A stretch of DNA of 61,689 nt from Nitrospinae bacterium CG11_big_fil_rev_8_21_14_0_20_45_15 (GCA_002787235.1 PCWG01000025.1:1-61689), one strand, 5' to 3'. Counted from the stretch's first letter, positions 25,917 to 35,285 are shown. Notes: generated from the sequence alone by a model not told the origin. Numbers and translations: made by a program.

Positions 25917-26842
25917 CGAACGCCCCCTAATAACTGTTTTGCATTTTGGATGTCTTTGCGAATCTGTTCGACGAGGGCATCTGCTGAAGAAAATTTGAAT
26001 TCATCGCGGAGGCGACTGATAAATTCTACTTCAATTTCCTGCCCATACAAATCACCTTCAAATTCAAAAATGTGAACTTCAACACTCAATTCATTGGAGT
26101 TGAATGTGGGTTTGATGCCTACGTTGGCGACAGCGGGTTTTCGTTCCCCATTTATCAGAGCGTATACAGTGTAGACCCCCGTCGCGGGAACCAAAGCCTC
26201 TCCGGGATTGATGTTTGCAGTAGGAAAGCCAATGGATTGGCCTCTGTGATGCCCATGAACCACTTCGCCACGCAAAGAATAGTTGCGCCCTAAAAAATCT
26301 TTTGCCGTCTCAACCCGTCCCGCCTCAAGCATGGCTCGGACTGTGGAGCTACTGATCATTTGGCCTTTGATTTTTACCGGTTCAATGGCATGGACGACGA
26401 AGTTTAACTCATCCCCCATTTGTTTTAAATACTCTAATGTACCCTCCCGTCCCCGACCAAAGGCGTAGTCAAAACCAACAACGACTTCGCGTGCGCCAAT
26501 TTTGTCAACGAGGACATTTTGTGCAAATTCGCGGGGCGACTGGCTGGCAAAGCCAGCGTTAAAATCCGCGCAAATCACCTGGTCGAGTCCGCAAGCTTCA
26601 AACAGTTCCATTTTCTTTTGAAAAGTAGTGAGCTGGAGAGGAAACTTTTCAGGAGCAATTATTTTTAAAGGGTGTGGCTCAAACGTAAACGCTATTGCCG
26701 TCCCATTATTATTGTGGGCAATTTCGCAGGTTTTCTGAAGCAAAGCCTGATGACCTTTATGCACTCCATCAAAATTTCCTATCGTAATGACCGGATAAGG
26801 CAATTGAGATAAAATATTACTTGTTCCTCGTACGATTTTCAT
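25913..26842 (-). CDS. ribF: RibF, bifunctional riboflavin kinase/FAD synthetase
   Basis: The 309-residue enzyme makes FMN and then FAD from riboflavin. The N-terminal adenylyltransferase domain shows ITIGNFDGVHKGHQALL, and SSSTVRAMLEAGRV closes it. The C-terminal kinase domain starts at NYSLRGEVVHGHHRG with GFPTANI and ends with the usual helix. ATG 26842 (MKIVRGTSNI) gives the normal family length; the frame remains open another 27 codons upstream, without homology. It is first of a three-gene minus-strand group with the two flippase-like genes. Confidence 0.95.
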   Translation of the reverse strand: MKIVRGTSNILSQLPYPVITIGNFDGVHKGHQALLQKTCEIAHNNNGTAIAFTFEPHPLKIIAPEKFPLQLTTFQKKMELFEACGLDQVICADFNAGFASQSPREFAQNVLVDKIGAREVVVGFDYAFGRGREGTLEYLKQMGDELNFVVHAIEPVKIKGQMISSSTVRAMLEAGRVETAKDFLGRNYSLRGEVVHGHHRGQSIGFPTANINPGEALVPATGVYTVYALINGERKPAVANVGIKPTFNSNELSVEVHIFEFEGDLYGQEIEVEFISRLRDEFKFSSADALVEQIRKDIQNAKQLLGGVR

Positions 26843-26984
26843 GCAAAACTCTGTTTCAATCGATATTCCCCTAATACGGCAGTTTTCCTGTATTCTGATG
26901 GTTGTCTGGGAGTCGAGTAGCACTCAACCCTGTTTTTTGGTAGAATCAACTTTTCACTAAATACTGTTTTCAGGAGCTCGCCAA

Positions 26985-27290
26985 ATGTTTGATATTGGTT
27001 TTTTTGAGTTGATGATCATTATGGGAATCGCAGTTGTGGTGATTGGACCACAAAACCTTCCCAAGCTGGCCAAGGCAATAGGCAAGGGATGGGGCGAATT
27101 TCAATCCACATTCAACACTCTGAAGCAAGACGTAATGGATGAAGCGGAAGACTTAAAACAACAGGTAAATATAGAAGGGTTAGAGCAAGACGTGAGCTCC
27201 GTTACCAAAATTGACGTAGACGTTAATCTTGACCTTCCAGACACAACGGCCCTTCGTAACCTGAAGAACAAAAGAGCCTCTGAGTTATAA
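26985..27290 (+). CDS. tatB: TatB/TatA-family twin-arginine translocase subunit
   Basis: The 101-residue protein has one N-terminal membrane helix (MFDIGFFELMIIMGIAVVVI), the hinge GPQNLPKLAKAIGKGWGEF, then an amphipathic helix and acidic tail. The MFDIGF beginning and longer tail favour TatB over TatA. The protein helps export folded proteins with RR signal peptides. AGGAG lies seven bases before ATG 26985. tatC is not adjacent, so partners must lie elsewhere. Confidence 0.88.
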   Translation: MFDIGFFELMIIMGIAVVVIGPQNLPKLAKAIGKGWGEFQSTFNTLKQDVMDEAEDLKQQVNIEGLEQDVSSVTKIDVDVNLDLPDTTALRNLKNKRASEL

Positions 27291-27364
27291 CGCACCTTGC
27301 TTCAAGGAGCAACGGATTAATAATTGATGGAAAGAAAATCAGGGGGCAGGTCGATTTTTTTCGC

Positions 27365-27784
27365 ATGCCGGCGGTTCAGCCTTATGAAACCATGATCAGT
27401 TCCGTATCATTTCATCCATTTCTTTCCCATCTTCCAATAGCTCTTTATATTGGTGCTTTGGGATTACTCTACAAAAACCGGGCTCAAAAAAACACCCTGT
27501 CGGGGCAGGCCGCCTCTTTTAATTTGAGCCTGGGTTTCATCGGCGCGGCGATGGCTGATTTTACAGGTATGATTTCAGCAGATATCAATCTAACTCCGAA
27601 TGTCGAAGTGGAAGGCCATCAGGGCTATTCTTTTCTATTCACCTGTCTGATTGGTGTGGCTACGGTTTATTCCTTCACCCGAGCCAATACCCAAACTGCG
27701 GTCGGAGTTTATATCGCCGGATTCCTCGCCCTTTGCGCCTCCGCCTTCAGCGGCTATCTCCTTGCTTTCCCCCCCCACCTTTAA
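27365..27784 (+). CDS. DUF2231 membrane protein
   Basis: The 139-residue protein has four hydrophobic helices and the family hallmark FHPFLSHLPIALYIGAL. DUF2231 members are predicted membrane proteins, sometimes with redox partners; the job is unknown. ATG 27392 (MISSVSFHP) is an alternative start nearer the conserved region. The convergent gene at 27864 encodes another DUF2231 protein. Confidence 0.75.
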   Translation: MPAVQPYETMISSVSFHPFLSHLPIALYIGALGLLYKNRAQKNTLSGQAASFNLSLGFIGAAMADFTGMISADINLTPNVEVEGHQGYSFLFTCLIGVATVYSFTRANTQTAVGVYIAGFLALCASAFSGYLLAFPPHL

Positions 27785-27863
27785 ATCACGCTCGAATCGC
27801 CGCAGAGGACGAATGGCATGAGGGCGGATGGCTTCGATTTGTTTTGATTCCCGTTTCATTGTC

Positions 27864-28298
27864 TCAATCCATACCAAGTTGTAATGGAAGGTCAAAGCGA
27901 TGCGCCAATTCCCCGCCAAAGTATCCCGTAGCCAGAATGCAGAAAAACCCTACAAATGAAAAAATAGTATAGAGAATTTTCCCCATTCGGCCATGCAAAA
28001 ATCGAGAGGCAAGTAATGTCAATGAAAAGGCGAAGAGAGAAGAGAAAGCAAAAAGGATGTGCTTGCTTATGAAATCTCGAAAATTGTCACGCATCTCAAT
28101 GTCAGACAATCCCAGCAGACCCGCACCCAGTGCCGGAAATATGAAAAGGTAACCCAAGCGAAGATTGAATGCACCGGCTCTTTCTACCGCAGGTTCCGAG
28201 CGCAGTTTCCCATAAGTTTCAAACAGCACGCCCGTAAAAAGAAGACCCACCGGAAAATGGACCAATAATGGGTGAATGAGTGCGAACGAAAAATTCAT
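27864..28298 (-). CDS. DUF2231 membrane protein, second copy
   Basis: The 144-residue protein has LIHPLLVHFPVGLLFTGV at the start, several helices, and the C-terminal GYFGGELAHRFDL. This GGxLV/AxxHG-like end is typical of DUF2231 and was linked to heme-binding-like histidines only by pattern. I chose ATG 28298 with GGAAAG upstream, over an ATG at 28346. It converges on its relative. Confidence 0.78.
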   Translation of the reverse strand: MNFSFALIHPLLVHFPVGLLFTGVLFETYGKLRSEPAVERAGAFNLRLGYLFIFPALGAGLLGLSDIEMRDNFRDFISKHILFAFSSLFAFSLTLLASRFLHGRMGKILYTIFSFVGFFCILATGYFGGELAHRFDLPLQLGMD

Positions 28299-28552
28299 TT
28301 TGCTTTCCAATGCGATGAAGTTTCTGAACCAGCGCGGGAAGACCACCGTATTTTAGGGTTAACGGCAGTAACCGCAGGGGTAGGATAACATTTTTCAAAA
28401 AATAAATGTCATGCGGCGTGACATCGAGATCAGCAATGACAAGCAGAATTTAAGGTCGAGCGATCGATTTAAATTAAAGATGCTCCCGAAATTGCAGTCC
28501 GTAGCATAGAACACTTTTCAAGTACCCAGCTCCGCTCCCCTTTACATACCGA

Positions 28553-29284
28553 TCAGAACTTGCAGGGTGGTGACGTGACTTTGATGGGGCTCACGAAAAA
28601 ATAATTTGCCACATATCCAACCAATTCAAAATTGCAAGCGGGACAGTTCGTGAATTTGTTCACCGTTTTGGATGAGGTGGAGACAATTGAGTGTTTGTAT
28701 TGCGAATCGCGTTGGAAACGAATGTTCGTTGCATCGCTACCATCCGCAGAAATATTTACCTGAATGACATTCAAGATACCTCCTGGGGCTATATTTTGCA
28801 GTGGCACGCAATACTGGACGCGAATATTGCCGGTATCGGTGATAAATTTTCCCAGTCGGGTCAAGCCGTTACCGGAAATATCCCCTGACAGAGAACCCAG
28901 GTAAACATCGTCGGAAGTGACGTCGGCGAGAATACTGCCGGTACTGGAAGCCGCCATCATTTTTGCTTTCATTCCCGATATTTTGGTCACCGCCTTGTAG
29001 GCACAAATCCCAAAATCGAGCAGAGTGCAATTGGTGATGGTTGTAATTTCGGGGGGGACTTCAACATCATTGTCTTTATCCTTGTCTTTGTCCGAGTCTT
29101 TGTCCTTGTCCGAGTCTTTGTCCTTGTCTTTATCCTTGTCTTCTTTTTCTTTGTCGTCGTCTTTTGCCCAGGCGGGATCAGGAGACAAGTTCAATATATT
29201 GTTGAAGGAACTGTCCACGTCCAAGGCAACAAAGCAAATGACTACGAAGAAAGGAAACAAATAATTTTTTATTTTTGTCATCAT
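28553..29284 (-). CDS. Secreted protein with Lys/Asp repeat linker
   Basis: The 243-residue protein starts with a signal peptide (about 1-38, ending AWA), then a low-complexity stretch of Lys, Asp, Glu and Ser (DKDKDSDKDK type, residues 41-74), and a C-terminal region of beta character with several Cys (TNCTLLDFGIC, NCPACNFE). I do not recognise the C-terminal domain. It shares the N-terminal plan with the gene at 29361, 76 bases upstream, and with the collagen-like gene at the window start. It could be a calcium-dependent surface protein, but no known calcium fold was seen. Confidence 0.75.
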   Translation of the reverse strand: MMTKIKNYLFPFFVVICFVALDVDSSFNNILNLSPDPAWAKDDDKEKEDKDKDKDKDSDKDKDSDKDKDKDNDVEVPPEITTITNCTLLDFGICAYKAVTKISGMKAKMMAASSTGSILADVTSDDVYLGSLSGDISGNGLTRLGKFITDTGNIRVQYCVPLQNIAPGGILNVIQVNISADGSDATNIRFQRDSQYKHSIVSTSSKTVNKFTNCPACNFELVGYVANYFFVSPIKVTSPPCKF

Positions 29285-29360
29285 GGGATGATCTCTTTTG
29301 CAACGGGCCGATCCAGTGGAAACGTGTTTTCTTATCGACCGCAGTATGGGTTTGAAATCT

Positions 29361-29870
29361 TTAATTCAGAGGCACTATTAAAACCGTTCGTGGCATGGTG
29401 GCTTTGATTTGCATTTCGCAATCGTTTGCGCCGTTACGGGCATCTGTTTGTACCGCCAGATTCACAGCGGTCTTGCTCACATTCCATCCACAATCGCTTC
29501 CACCGCTGATTTTTGTTATTTCTAAAACGCAGATGCCATTATCGGTACCTTCTACAAGAATATTGGGACCGTTCACATTATCCGTCGCGATAAAATCTTT
29601 ATCGTACTCGAGTTGAAATTTTGTGATTGCACAGGGACTGTAAATTTGGGAGAAGGTTGTATCGTTGTAATTGAAGTCGATATTTTCGTCGGTATCTTTA
29701 TCCTTGTCCTTCTCCGAATCATTATCTTTATCCTTATCCTTGTCGTCTCCGGCCCAAACCTTAGTGGGTGAGAAGTGGAAGGCATCCTCCAGAAATACAT
29801 TCCCATTGAGAGAGACAAAACTAAAAATAAACAAAATGGCAATCAGATAGTTTTTTACTGTTTTTGTCAT
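29361..29870 (-). CDS. Secreted protein with Lys/Asp repeat linker
   Basis: The 169-residue protein has a signal peptide (about 1-40, ending VWAGD), a Lys/Asp/Glu-rich linker (GDDKDKDKDNDSEKDKDK), and an unrecognised C-terminal domain of about 110 residues with four Cys. Its first 60 residues are clearly related to the next gene (28553) and less so afterwards. GGGAGAG stands eight bases before ATG 29870. The two are probably one transcript. Confidence 0.75.
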   Translation of the reverse strand: MTKTVKNYLIAILFIFSFVSLNGNVFLEDAFHFSPTKVWAGDDKDKDKDNDSEKDKDKDTDENIDFNYNDTTFSQIYSPCAITKFQLEYDKDFIATDNVNGPNILVEGTDNGICVLEITKISGGSDCGWNVSKTAVNLAVQTDARNGANDCEMQIKATMPRTVLIVPLN

Positions 29871-30060
29871 AAGACGAACTCTCCCAAATCGGGTCGGATA
29901 GGCAAAGGATTTCTCGATTCATTTTTTCAACTGATATTAAAAGTATAAGGACTCAAAGTAAGCAAGACAAGGGTAAATTCCTGTTTAATTCATAGCTGTT
30001 TGAAGGAAGCGAAAAATCAATGTATTTTGTTGAATTATTTTTGATTATGAATATCTTGTT

Positions 30061-30089
30061 TTGACAGCTACCTGAGGCGAACCTATAAT
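30061..30089 (+). promoter_or_regulatory. Perfect consensus sigma-70 promoter of the pilus locus
   Basis: TTGACA (30061-30066), 17-base spacer, TATAAT (30084-30089). The start of transcription would fall at about 30096-30097, which is the ATG of the next gene, so the message may be leaderless. Confidence 0.85.
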
Positions 30090-30096
30090 AAAAGTT

Positions 30097-30606
30097 ATGA
30101 GAAAACGATTTTTAAATCATGACGGTTGGTTGAAAATTCGCGCCAGAATCAAAAAAAATGATGGATTTTCGCTCATTGAGTTGATCAGTGTGATCCTTAT
30201 TTTAGGGATTGTCGCCGGCGTGGTGGCCCCTATGTTTGACACAAGTTCTACCAGTGTGACTCTTGCGGCGGCGACCATTGAAACCGATTTGCGTTTTACT
30301 CAAGAACTGGCCATGGCGAGGAACCCTACCTCTGGCACGCAGGAAGTTGGGATTACTTTTACTGCTGGACTTGGGGATTATACGATCACCGACCCGGCGA
30401 ATATGTTTACCACAACACGTGTGTTGCCTCAGGGAGTGATTGTTCTGACAGCACCTGCAACCACTGGTGGCAAAATCGCATTCAATAAATATGGCGAACC
30501 GGAGATCGGCGCGAGCAATCTCACGTTCGATATAGGAGGGGGCGGTGAAATTGCCAGGATCACGGTTGAGATCTATTCCGGGCGCGTCACTTACGCCAAG
30601 TTGTAG
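30097..30606 (+). CDS. Minor pilin with GspH/FimT-like prepilin end (MshC-like)
   Basis: The 169-residue protein has a type IV prepilin leader cleaved at G/FSLIELISVILILGIVAGV. The Glu at +5 of the mature form is present. The remainder is a small beta-rich pilin head. It begins the MSHA-like cluster. ATG 30097 lies only seven bases after the -10 box and has no ribosome site; TTG 30130 would give a 12-residue leader (MKIRARIKKNDG), more usual in length. Confidence 0.82.
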   Translation: MRKRFLNHDGWLKIRARIKKNDGFSLIELISVILILGIVAGVVAPMFDTSSTSVTLAAATIETDLRFTQELAMARNPTSGTQEVGITFTAGLGDYTITDPANMFTTTRVLPQGVIVLTAPATTGGKIAFNKYGEPEIGASNLTFDIGGGGEIARITVEIYSGRVTYAKL

Positions 30607-30674
30607 AGTTTTTCAGATTGAAAAAATAGAATTGCAGGAAGGTGGTTTGTTTGCAGATTTCGAGGAACGATGAA

Positions 30675-31148
30675 ATGACAAAGAAAATGCCAAAGGGCAT
30701 CTGTTTCTGGAAAAACCAGAAGGGTGTTACTTTGATCGAGATCATTGTGACTCTGGTCGTCATCGGCATTGCTGTTCCCGCAATCATGATTCCATTTTCT
30801 GGATTGAACGATTCGAAGAAACCCGAAATTGCCGTGCAGGCGACCTATCTGGCGAATCGGCAGATGGAAGCACTTGCCGATCGCAAATTCGATGACTTGC
30901 CAGCTTCGAGTGCCCCGCATTCTACTTGCGCGAACTTTGTGGCCAATGGATTGGGACTGGGCAATATCAACTGTTCCGTGGCAGGTTTTACCGATTACAC
31001 TTTCAGTTGGTTGGTTGAAGATGTCAGTGCCGCCAGCCCCGGTGGTGCCGCACTGGGAAGTGCGAATTTTGCCAAACGAGTGACGTTAACGGTTACCCAC
31101 ACACCGACCAACGAAGCCTTTGATTTCTTTTTCCTGGTCACTGACTGA
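30675..31148 (+). CDS. Minor pilin (MshD/PilV-like)
   Basis: The 157-residue prepilin has the site QKG/VTLIEIIVTLVVIGIAVP with Glu+5. The head contains two Cys (TCANF, INCSV) that could form a disulfide. I chose ATG 30675, preceded by GAGG, rather than the GTG at 30642. The stop overlaps the next ATG (TGATG). Confidence 0.82.
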   Translation: MTKKMPKGICFWKNQKGVTLIEIIVTLVVIGIAVPAIMIPFSGLNDSKKPEIAVQATYLANRQMEALADRKFDDLPASSAPHSTCANFVANGLGLGNINCSVAGFTDYTFSWLVEDVSAASPGGAALGSANFAKRVTLTVTHTPTNEAFDFFFLVTD

Positions 31149-31639
31149 TGAATATTCATAAACATTCCAAGTTGGAGCGCGAAGAGGGGTTCACCCTCAT
31201 TGAGCTGATCATCGGGATAGTTATTACCGGGATTCTGGGTGGATTTGGCGTGCAGTTCCTGGCCAGCTCTATGAACATGAATCAACAAATGGCTGGAAGG
31301 AAGGATTTGGTGGACGATGCGAAAATAGCTTTCGAGCGAATGGTGCGTGAAATTCGATTTGCCGACAGCGTCACGCTTAATAGCAGTACTTCCATCACCA
31401 TAACGAAATCTGCCTATCCTGAAGACACGGCGACAACGGTGACTTTTACTTATGTGGGAAACTCCATTCAACGCAATGGGACTGCCATCGGGACGCTTGC
31501 CGACAATGTATCGGCTTTCAGTATCGTAGAAGTGGGGACTAATTTTTACGAAATATCTGCCACGCTGACAAAACCAAACAGTGGGACTTTTCAATTGCTG
31601 ACCGCAGTTTATCCACGCATAGAGGTTCCTGTCACATGA
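31148..31639 (+). CDS. Minor pilin (MshO/PilW-like)
   Basis: The 163-residue prepilin is cleaved at EEG/FTLIELIIGIVITGILGG and continues with a long helix, then a beta-rich head. The position between PilV-like and PilX-like genes and the helix motif MVREIRFADSV are PilW/GspJ-like. It overlaps its upstream and downstream neighbours by one to four bases, so the four pilins are one operon. Confidence 0.82.
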   Translation: MNIHKHSKLEREEGFTLIELIIGIVITGILGGFGVQFLASSMNMNQQMAGRKDLVDDAKIAFERMVREIRFADSVTLNSSTSITITKSAYPEDTATTVTFTYVGNSIQRNGTAIGTLADNVSAFSIVEVGTNFYEISATLTKPNSGTFQLLTAVYPRIEVPVT

Positions 31640-33282
31640 TGAATTTTTGGATGCAATTAAAAAATAGGTTGTGGCAGGGGCAGGAAGGGGCTTCCATGTT
31701 GATGGCGGTGGTTTTGGCAATTGTCACCATGGCCGCCATTGTGTTTAACTTTTTGGCTGAGTCTGAGCAAAAGCAGTCGGGTGCTTCCGTAACCTATACT
31801 TCTACCAACGCTTTTTTACTCGCGGATGCGGGCGTTCGTTACGTCGAAAAATGCCTGAAAAATCCTCCCGTCACTCCTGACGCTTGCCCCACGGGCGCGA
31901 GCAGTATTGATTGGAAAAACGATTTCATAACCACTCCGGCGACGACTTTCACTAAAAATTTTCCCACGTCGGACAGTTCGGGAACCTTCAGTATTGAATT
32001 CATTCAAAATGCGATCAATGACACCAATAACATTCGCATTCGATCTACGGGAACCTACAAAGGGGCAATTCGAACGATAGGTTCCACGGTTTCCCGTTTC
32101 ACGACCTGTGTTCTGGGGCAACAAGCCATTTCCTACTGCACGGCCTCCAATATAAAAAACAGCGCCAGTACCACCGATCCCAATTCACCGGTGCAATCTT
32201 GTCCAGCGGTCACCGTCGATCTTTTTTACCCGTCGGAATATCCCGATGATCCGACTTCCTGCCCCAATCCAGAGTATCTCGATTACACGAATGGTTCGCC
32301 CACACTGGCACCTCCCTACCAGTATTGCGATTGGAATTTGGACGGCACGACTGCCGTGTCGGTCGGGGCTTTCAACTACATCGCCAGTGGCGGTGCGGCT
32401 AGTGGGCAAGCTGTGGTGAAAGTCAATTCCACTAGCGGGTTTGTTGCGGGGATGAAGGTTCGCCTCACCCGAGGGGCCCTTCTGCCCGGTGGGGCATCTG
32501 CGGGTGCCACAACGGTGACTTTGAACAGCACGTCGGGTTTTGCCGCCAATCAATTGGTAAAGTTTGTCAATCTCAGTACATTGGGCAGTGTGTTGCCGAC
32601 GATTGAAGAGATCAAAATTCAGAGCGTTGATTCGGCAACGCAATTGACCCTCGCCTCTGCCTTGGGTAGCAGTTACAATGCAAATGACGTGGCCGATTTG
32701 ACAGATATTTCCACCTCAGCCACTAATGAGGAACACACGATCTCCAGTGTTAATGGCGGTACCAATGAGCTGACCTTGTCCGGCAATCTGAGCAGTACCT
32801 ATCCTGAAGGAAGCAGTGTCGAATCTGTCATTGAGATGTGGGTAGCGAACGATTTCAGTATGCGTAACAAATCGTCTTTAACGGTGAAGGGTGCTTTGAA
32901 GATCAATGTGGGCAATGATGTGATCCTGGAAAACACGTCTGAAATGCTGGTTTTTGGTTCGGTGGCATTGCATATGGACAATAACTTTCTTTTGAAGAAT
33001 GCCGCGAAGATGAATGAGGTCATGAGCTTTGCAGGTGATCTGCTGATTCAGGTGGGTAACGATGCCTTGTTTGCGAATTCATCCAGTTTCGCAGGTGGTG
33101 TCATTGCGAATCATGATATCGTCGTTGAGAACAATGCCGAACTCACAGGCTCTCTTTCTGGAGACACAGTGAATCTGGTAAACAATGCGACATTGATCTT
33201 TGACCCCAGCTCAGGGGCCGACAGTGAAGGCATTGATGATTGTGTACCTGCAACTTTTAATCCCCCCTCACAGAACGAATAA
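31636..33282 (+). CDS. Large PilX-like minor pilin with extra C-terminal domains
   Basis: The 548-residue protein starts as PilX (EGASMLMAVVLAIVTMAAIVF, lacking Glu+5 like GspK/PilX). After residue 180 come inserts unlike a simple pilin: two related segments with TSGF (VNSTSGFVAGMKVRL and LNSTSGFAANQLVKF) and then a run of short beta strands (MRNKSSLTVKGALKINVGND ...) resembling bactofilin-like or beta-helix repeats. It may cap the pilus and bear an adhesin, as in MSHA and PilX/PilY systems (inference). It begins with ATGA overlap. Confidence 0.75.
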   Translation: MMNFWMQLKNRLWQGQEGASMLMAVVLAIVTMAAIVFNFLAESEQKQSGASVTYTSTNAFLLADAGVRYVEKCLKNPPVTPDACPTGASSIDWKNDFITTPATTFTKNFPTSDSSGTFSIEFIQNAINDTNNIRIRSTGTYKGAIRTIGSTVSRFTTCVLGQQAISYCTASNIKNSASTTDPNSPVQSCPAVTVDLFYPSEYPDDPTSCPNPEYLDYTNGSPTLAPPYQYCDWNLDGTTAVSVGAFNYIASGGAASGQAVVKVNSTSGFVAGMKVRLTRGALLPGGASAGATTVTLNSTSGFAANQLVKFVNLSTLGSVLPTIEEIKIQSVDSATQLTLASALGSSYNANDVADLTDISTSATNEEHTISSVNGGTNELTLSGNLSSTYPEGSSVESVIEMWVANDFSMRNKSSLTVKGALKINVGNDVILENTSEMLVFGSVALHMDNNFLLKNAAKMNEVMSFAGDLLIQVGNDALFANSSSFAGGVIANHDIVVENNAELTGSLSGDTVNLVNNATLIFDPSSGADSEGIDDCVPATFNPPSQNE

Positions 33283-33318
33283 AGACCCGGTGGATTTCGG
33301 CGTCTGCTCCCGCTCGGA

Positions 33319-33341
33319 TTGAATTACTTTATATAATTCAA
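33319..33341 (+). repeat. Inverted repeat after the pilin operon
   Basis: TTGAATTA and TAATTCAA with a seven-base loop, about 40 bases past the pilin stop. AT-only, so at best a weak terminator. A second hairpin GCCATC/GATGGC lies at 33403-33420. Confidence 0.35.
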
Positions 33342-33465
33342 TGGCTTTTCTTATAAAAGCGTAGACCTTTTCCGATGGTTTGTGAGATAATCACAGACGA
33401 TTGCCATCTATCAGGATGGCAGGCATCTCTGCTATTTTCAATTTGTTATAAAATTTAAGAACCCC

Positions 33466-35247
33466 ATGAAATTACAATTTCCATTTTCGCTCCCGGTTAA
33501 AAAGCTGAAACTCGGAGACAGTGCCATTGGACTCGATATCGGTTTCCATTCGATAAAAATGGCTGAAATCATTGTTCGGGATGAAGGCATTGAAATTGTA
33601 AATTTTGGTTTGAAGGAGATCAAGGGGAGTCCCAAGAAAGGGCAGAGCCGAGCCGACTTCATGGGCGGTCTCATCAAACAATTGTTTGCAGAGAGGAAAG
33701 TTCACGGGAAAAAAGTATACATCTCTGTGAGTGGACACAATGTGGTGATCCGTCGTGCAGTCCTTCCCAAAATGCCAGAAGAGGAATTACGAGATGCTAT
33801 CAAATGGGAAGCTAAGAAAGAGGTTTTATTTTCGCTGGATGACGCCGATGTGGATTATCACATCTCAGGCGAAGTCACGAAAGATGGAGCTGATTTTTAT
33901 GAATTGCTGACGGTAATGGCCCGGGCCGATATCGTTCCATTCATGATGGAAATGATCCAGAAAGCCGGGTTGAAGCCTCAAGGTGTAACCGTTGTCCCAA
34001 TGGCATTGTGGGATTACGATCGGGCAATCAACACCATCAATCCCGATGAAGTCACCAGCTACATTGATATGGGAGCTGAGAGAACCCGGGTTTATTTCGT
34101 CGCAGATGATCAACTGCTCTTTTCCAGAGAAATCCCCAGTGGCAGTAAAAATATTACCTCTGCACTGATTGGGGAATACGAGACAGAAAATGGCAATGGT
34201 GCGGTGGTCGATGAGCAAAGAGCAGAAGACATTAAAAAAAGTTATGGATTGCCGCCAGAAGACAGCAAAGAAAAAACCGAAGAAGGAATTCTTTTGAGTG
34301 ATCTACGTAAGCGGATTCTCCCTATCGTCACCAAACAAGTTGAGGAATTTTACCGATCCATTGAATATTTCAAAAACAAGTATAAGAGAAATAAGGTGCA
34401 TCGGCTGATTGTTTCCGGCGGCGGTGTGGGATTACGTGGTCTGTATCAATTCTTGACCGAAAATCTTGATATGAATATTGAGAGGTGCAACGCCTTGTTT
34501 GAGGCGTCGACCGAGAACCTGGAGTTAACGAAGGAAGAAGCCAAGTTGATGGGTCCGGGCTTGACAGCGGCGGCAGGACTGGCGATTGGCAGATGTGCCA
34601 AAATTAATATCATGCCAGACAAGTATCGGGAGACTTGGCAAAAAACCCTGGTGAAATTAGCTCCACTGGCTTTGCTTCCCTTTGTAATTGCAGGACTGTT
34701 TTTTTTGGGAGGATACCTTCGCGCCGACCTGAAAGCCGCAGAAAAAACCCTTGAGGAGAAGAAACAATTGCTGGAAAATTTGCAATTGCAATTTGGGAAA
34801 GTTCAGGGTCCGATAAGAAAATTGCAGAGTCTGGGTAAAGAAGAACGCGATTTGAGGAGGGAAAAGGAAAATTTGCCTGGGGGGGCTCTTGCCTCTGCCG
34901 ATTTTGGTTTTGTGTTTGATGAATTAGAAAAAATTGTGGGAAACAATACTTCCTTGTCTCGGTTTACCTACACCGATTCCCGGTTTGGTAGAGAAGACAA
35001 CGAGGAAGAGGTGGTTGGGCGGCGGGAATCCCGGTTGCTCATTGATATTAAAGGTCATATTTTTGGAGACGATCTTTCAGTACAAACAACCCTGCAATAT
35101 TTACTTGAAGACTTGAAAAAATCCCCAGCGTTTCAGGATGTCAAATTACTCAAGTCCGAACCATTTAAAATAGGCAGATACACCAGTTCGGGAATTGAAT
35201 TCGAGTTACTTTTGGTTCCGGTGACACAAGCTGATGGGAATGCCTGA
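33466..35247 (+). CDS. mshI: PilM-PilN fusion (MshI-like)
   Basis: The 593-residue protein begins with the actin-fold PilM domain (about 18-380): AIGLDIGFHSIKMAEI, SYIDMGAERTRVYF, LIVSGGGVGLRGLYQFL. A membrane helix (about 400-422) and a PilN-like coiled coil with a ferredoxin-like end follow. In other pili these are two proteins, or the MshI/GspL type. It forms the inner-membrane alignment complex with the PilO- and PilP-like products downstream. The ATG 33466 ribosome site is weak. Confidence 0.88.
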   Translation: MKLQFPFSLPVKKLKLGDSAIGLDIGFHSIKMAEIIVRDEGIEIVNFGLKEIKGSPKKGQSRADFMGGLIKQLFAERKVHGKKVYISVSGHNVVIRRAVLPKMPEEELRDAIKWEAKKEVLFSLDDADVDYHISGEVTKDGADFYELLTVMARADIVPFMMEMIQKAGLKPQGVTVVPMALWDYDRAINTINPDEVTSYIDMGAERTRVYFVADDQLLFSREIPSGSKNITSALIGEYETENGNGAVVDEQRAEDIKKSYGLPPEDSKEKTEEGILLSDLRKRILPIVTKQVEEFYRSIEYFKNKYKRNKVHRLIVSGGGVGLRGLYQFLTENLDMNIERCNALFEASTENLELTKEEAKLMGPGLTAAAGLAIGRCAKINIMPDKYRETWQKTLVKLAPLALLPFVIAGLFFLGGYLRADLKAAEKTLEEKKQLLENLQLQFGKVQGPIRKLQSLGKEERDLRREKENLPGGALASADFGFVFDELEKIVGNNTSLSRFTYTDSRFGREDNEEEVVGRRESRLLIDIKGHIFGDDLSVQTTLQYLLEDLKKSPAFQDVKLLKSEPFKIGRYTSSGIEFELLLVPVTQADGNA

Positions 35248-35285
35248 TTCTGAAATTTTAATGATTAAGATTTCGTAAAAATACG

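Noticed and set aside
29040-29150. GTCTTTGTCC-type repeats, considered as a DNA-level regulatory repeat
   Set aside because: They are the codons of the Lys/Asp linker on the minus strand and need no extra explanation.
33403-33420. Hairpin before mshI considered as a riboswitch
   Set aside because: Only one six-pair stem is seen, with no conserved aptamer core.
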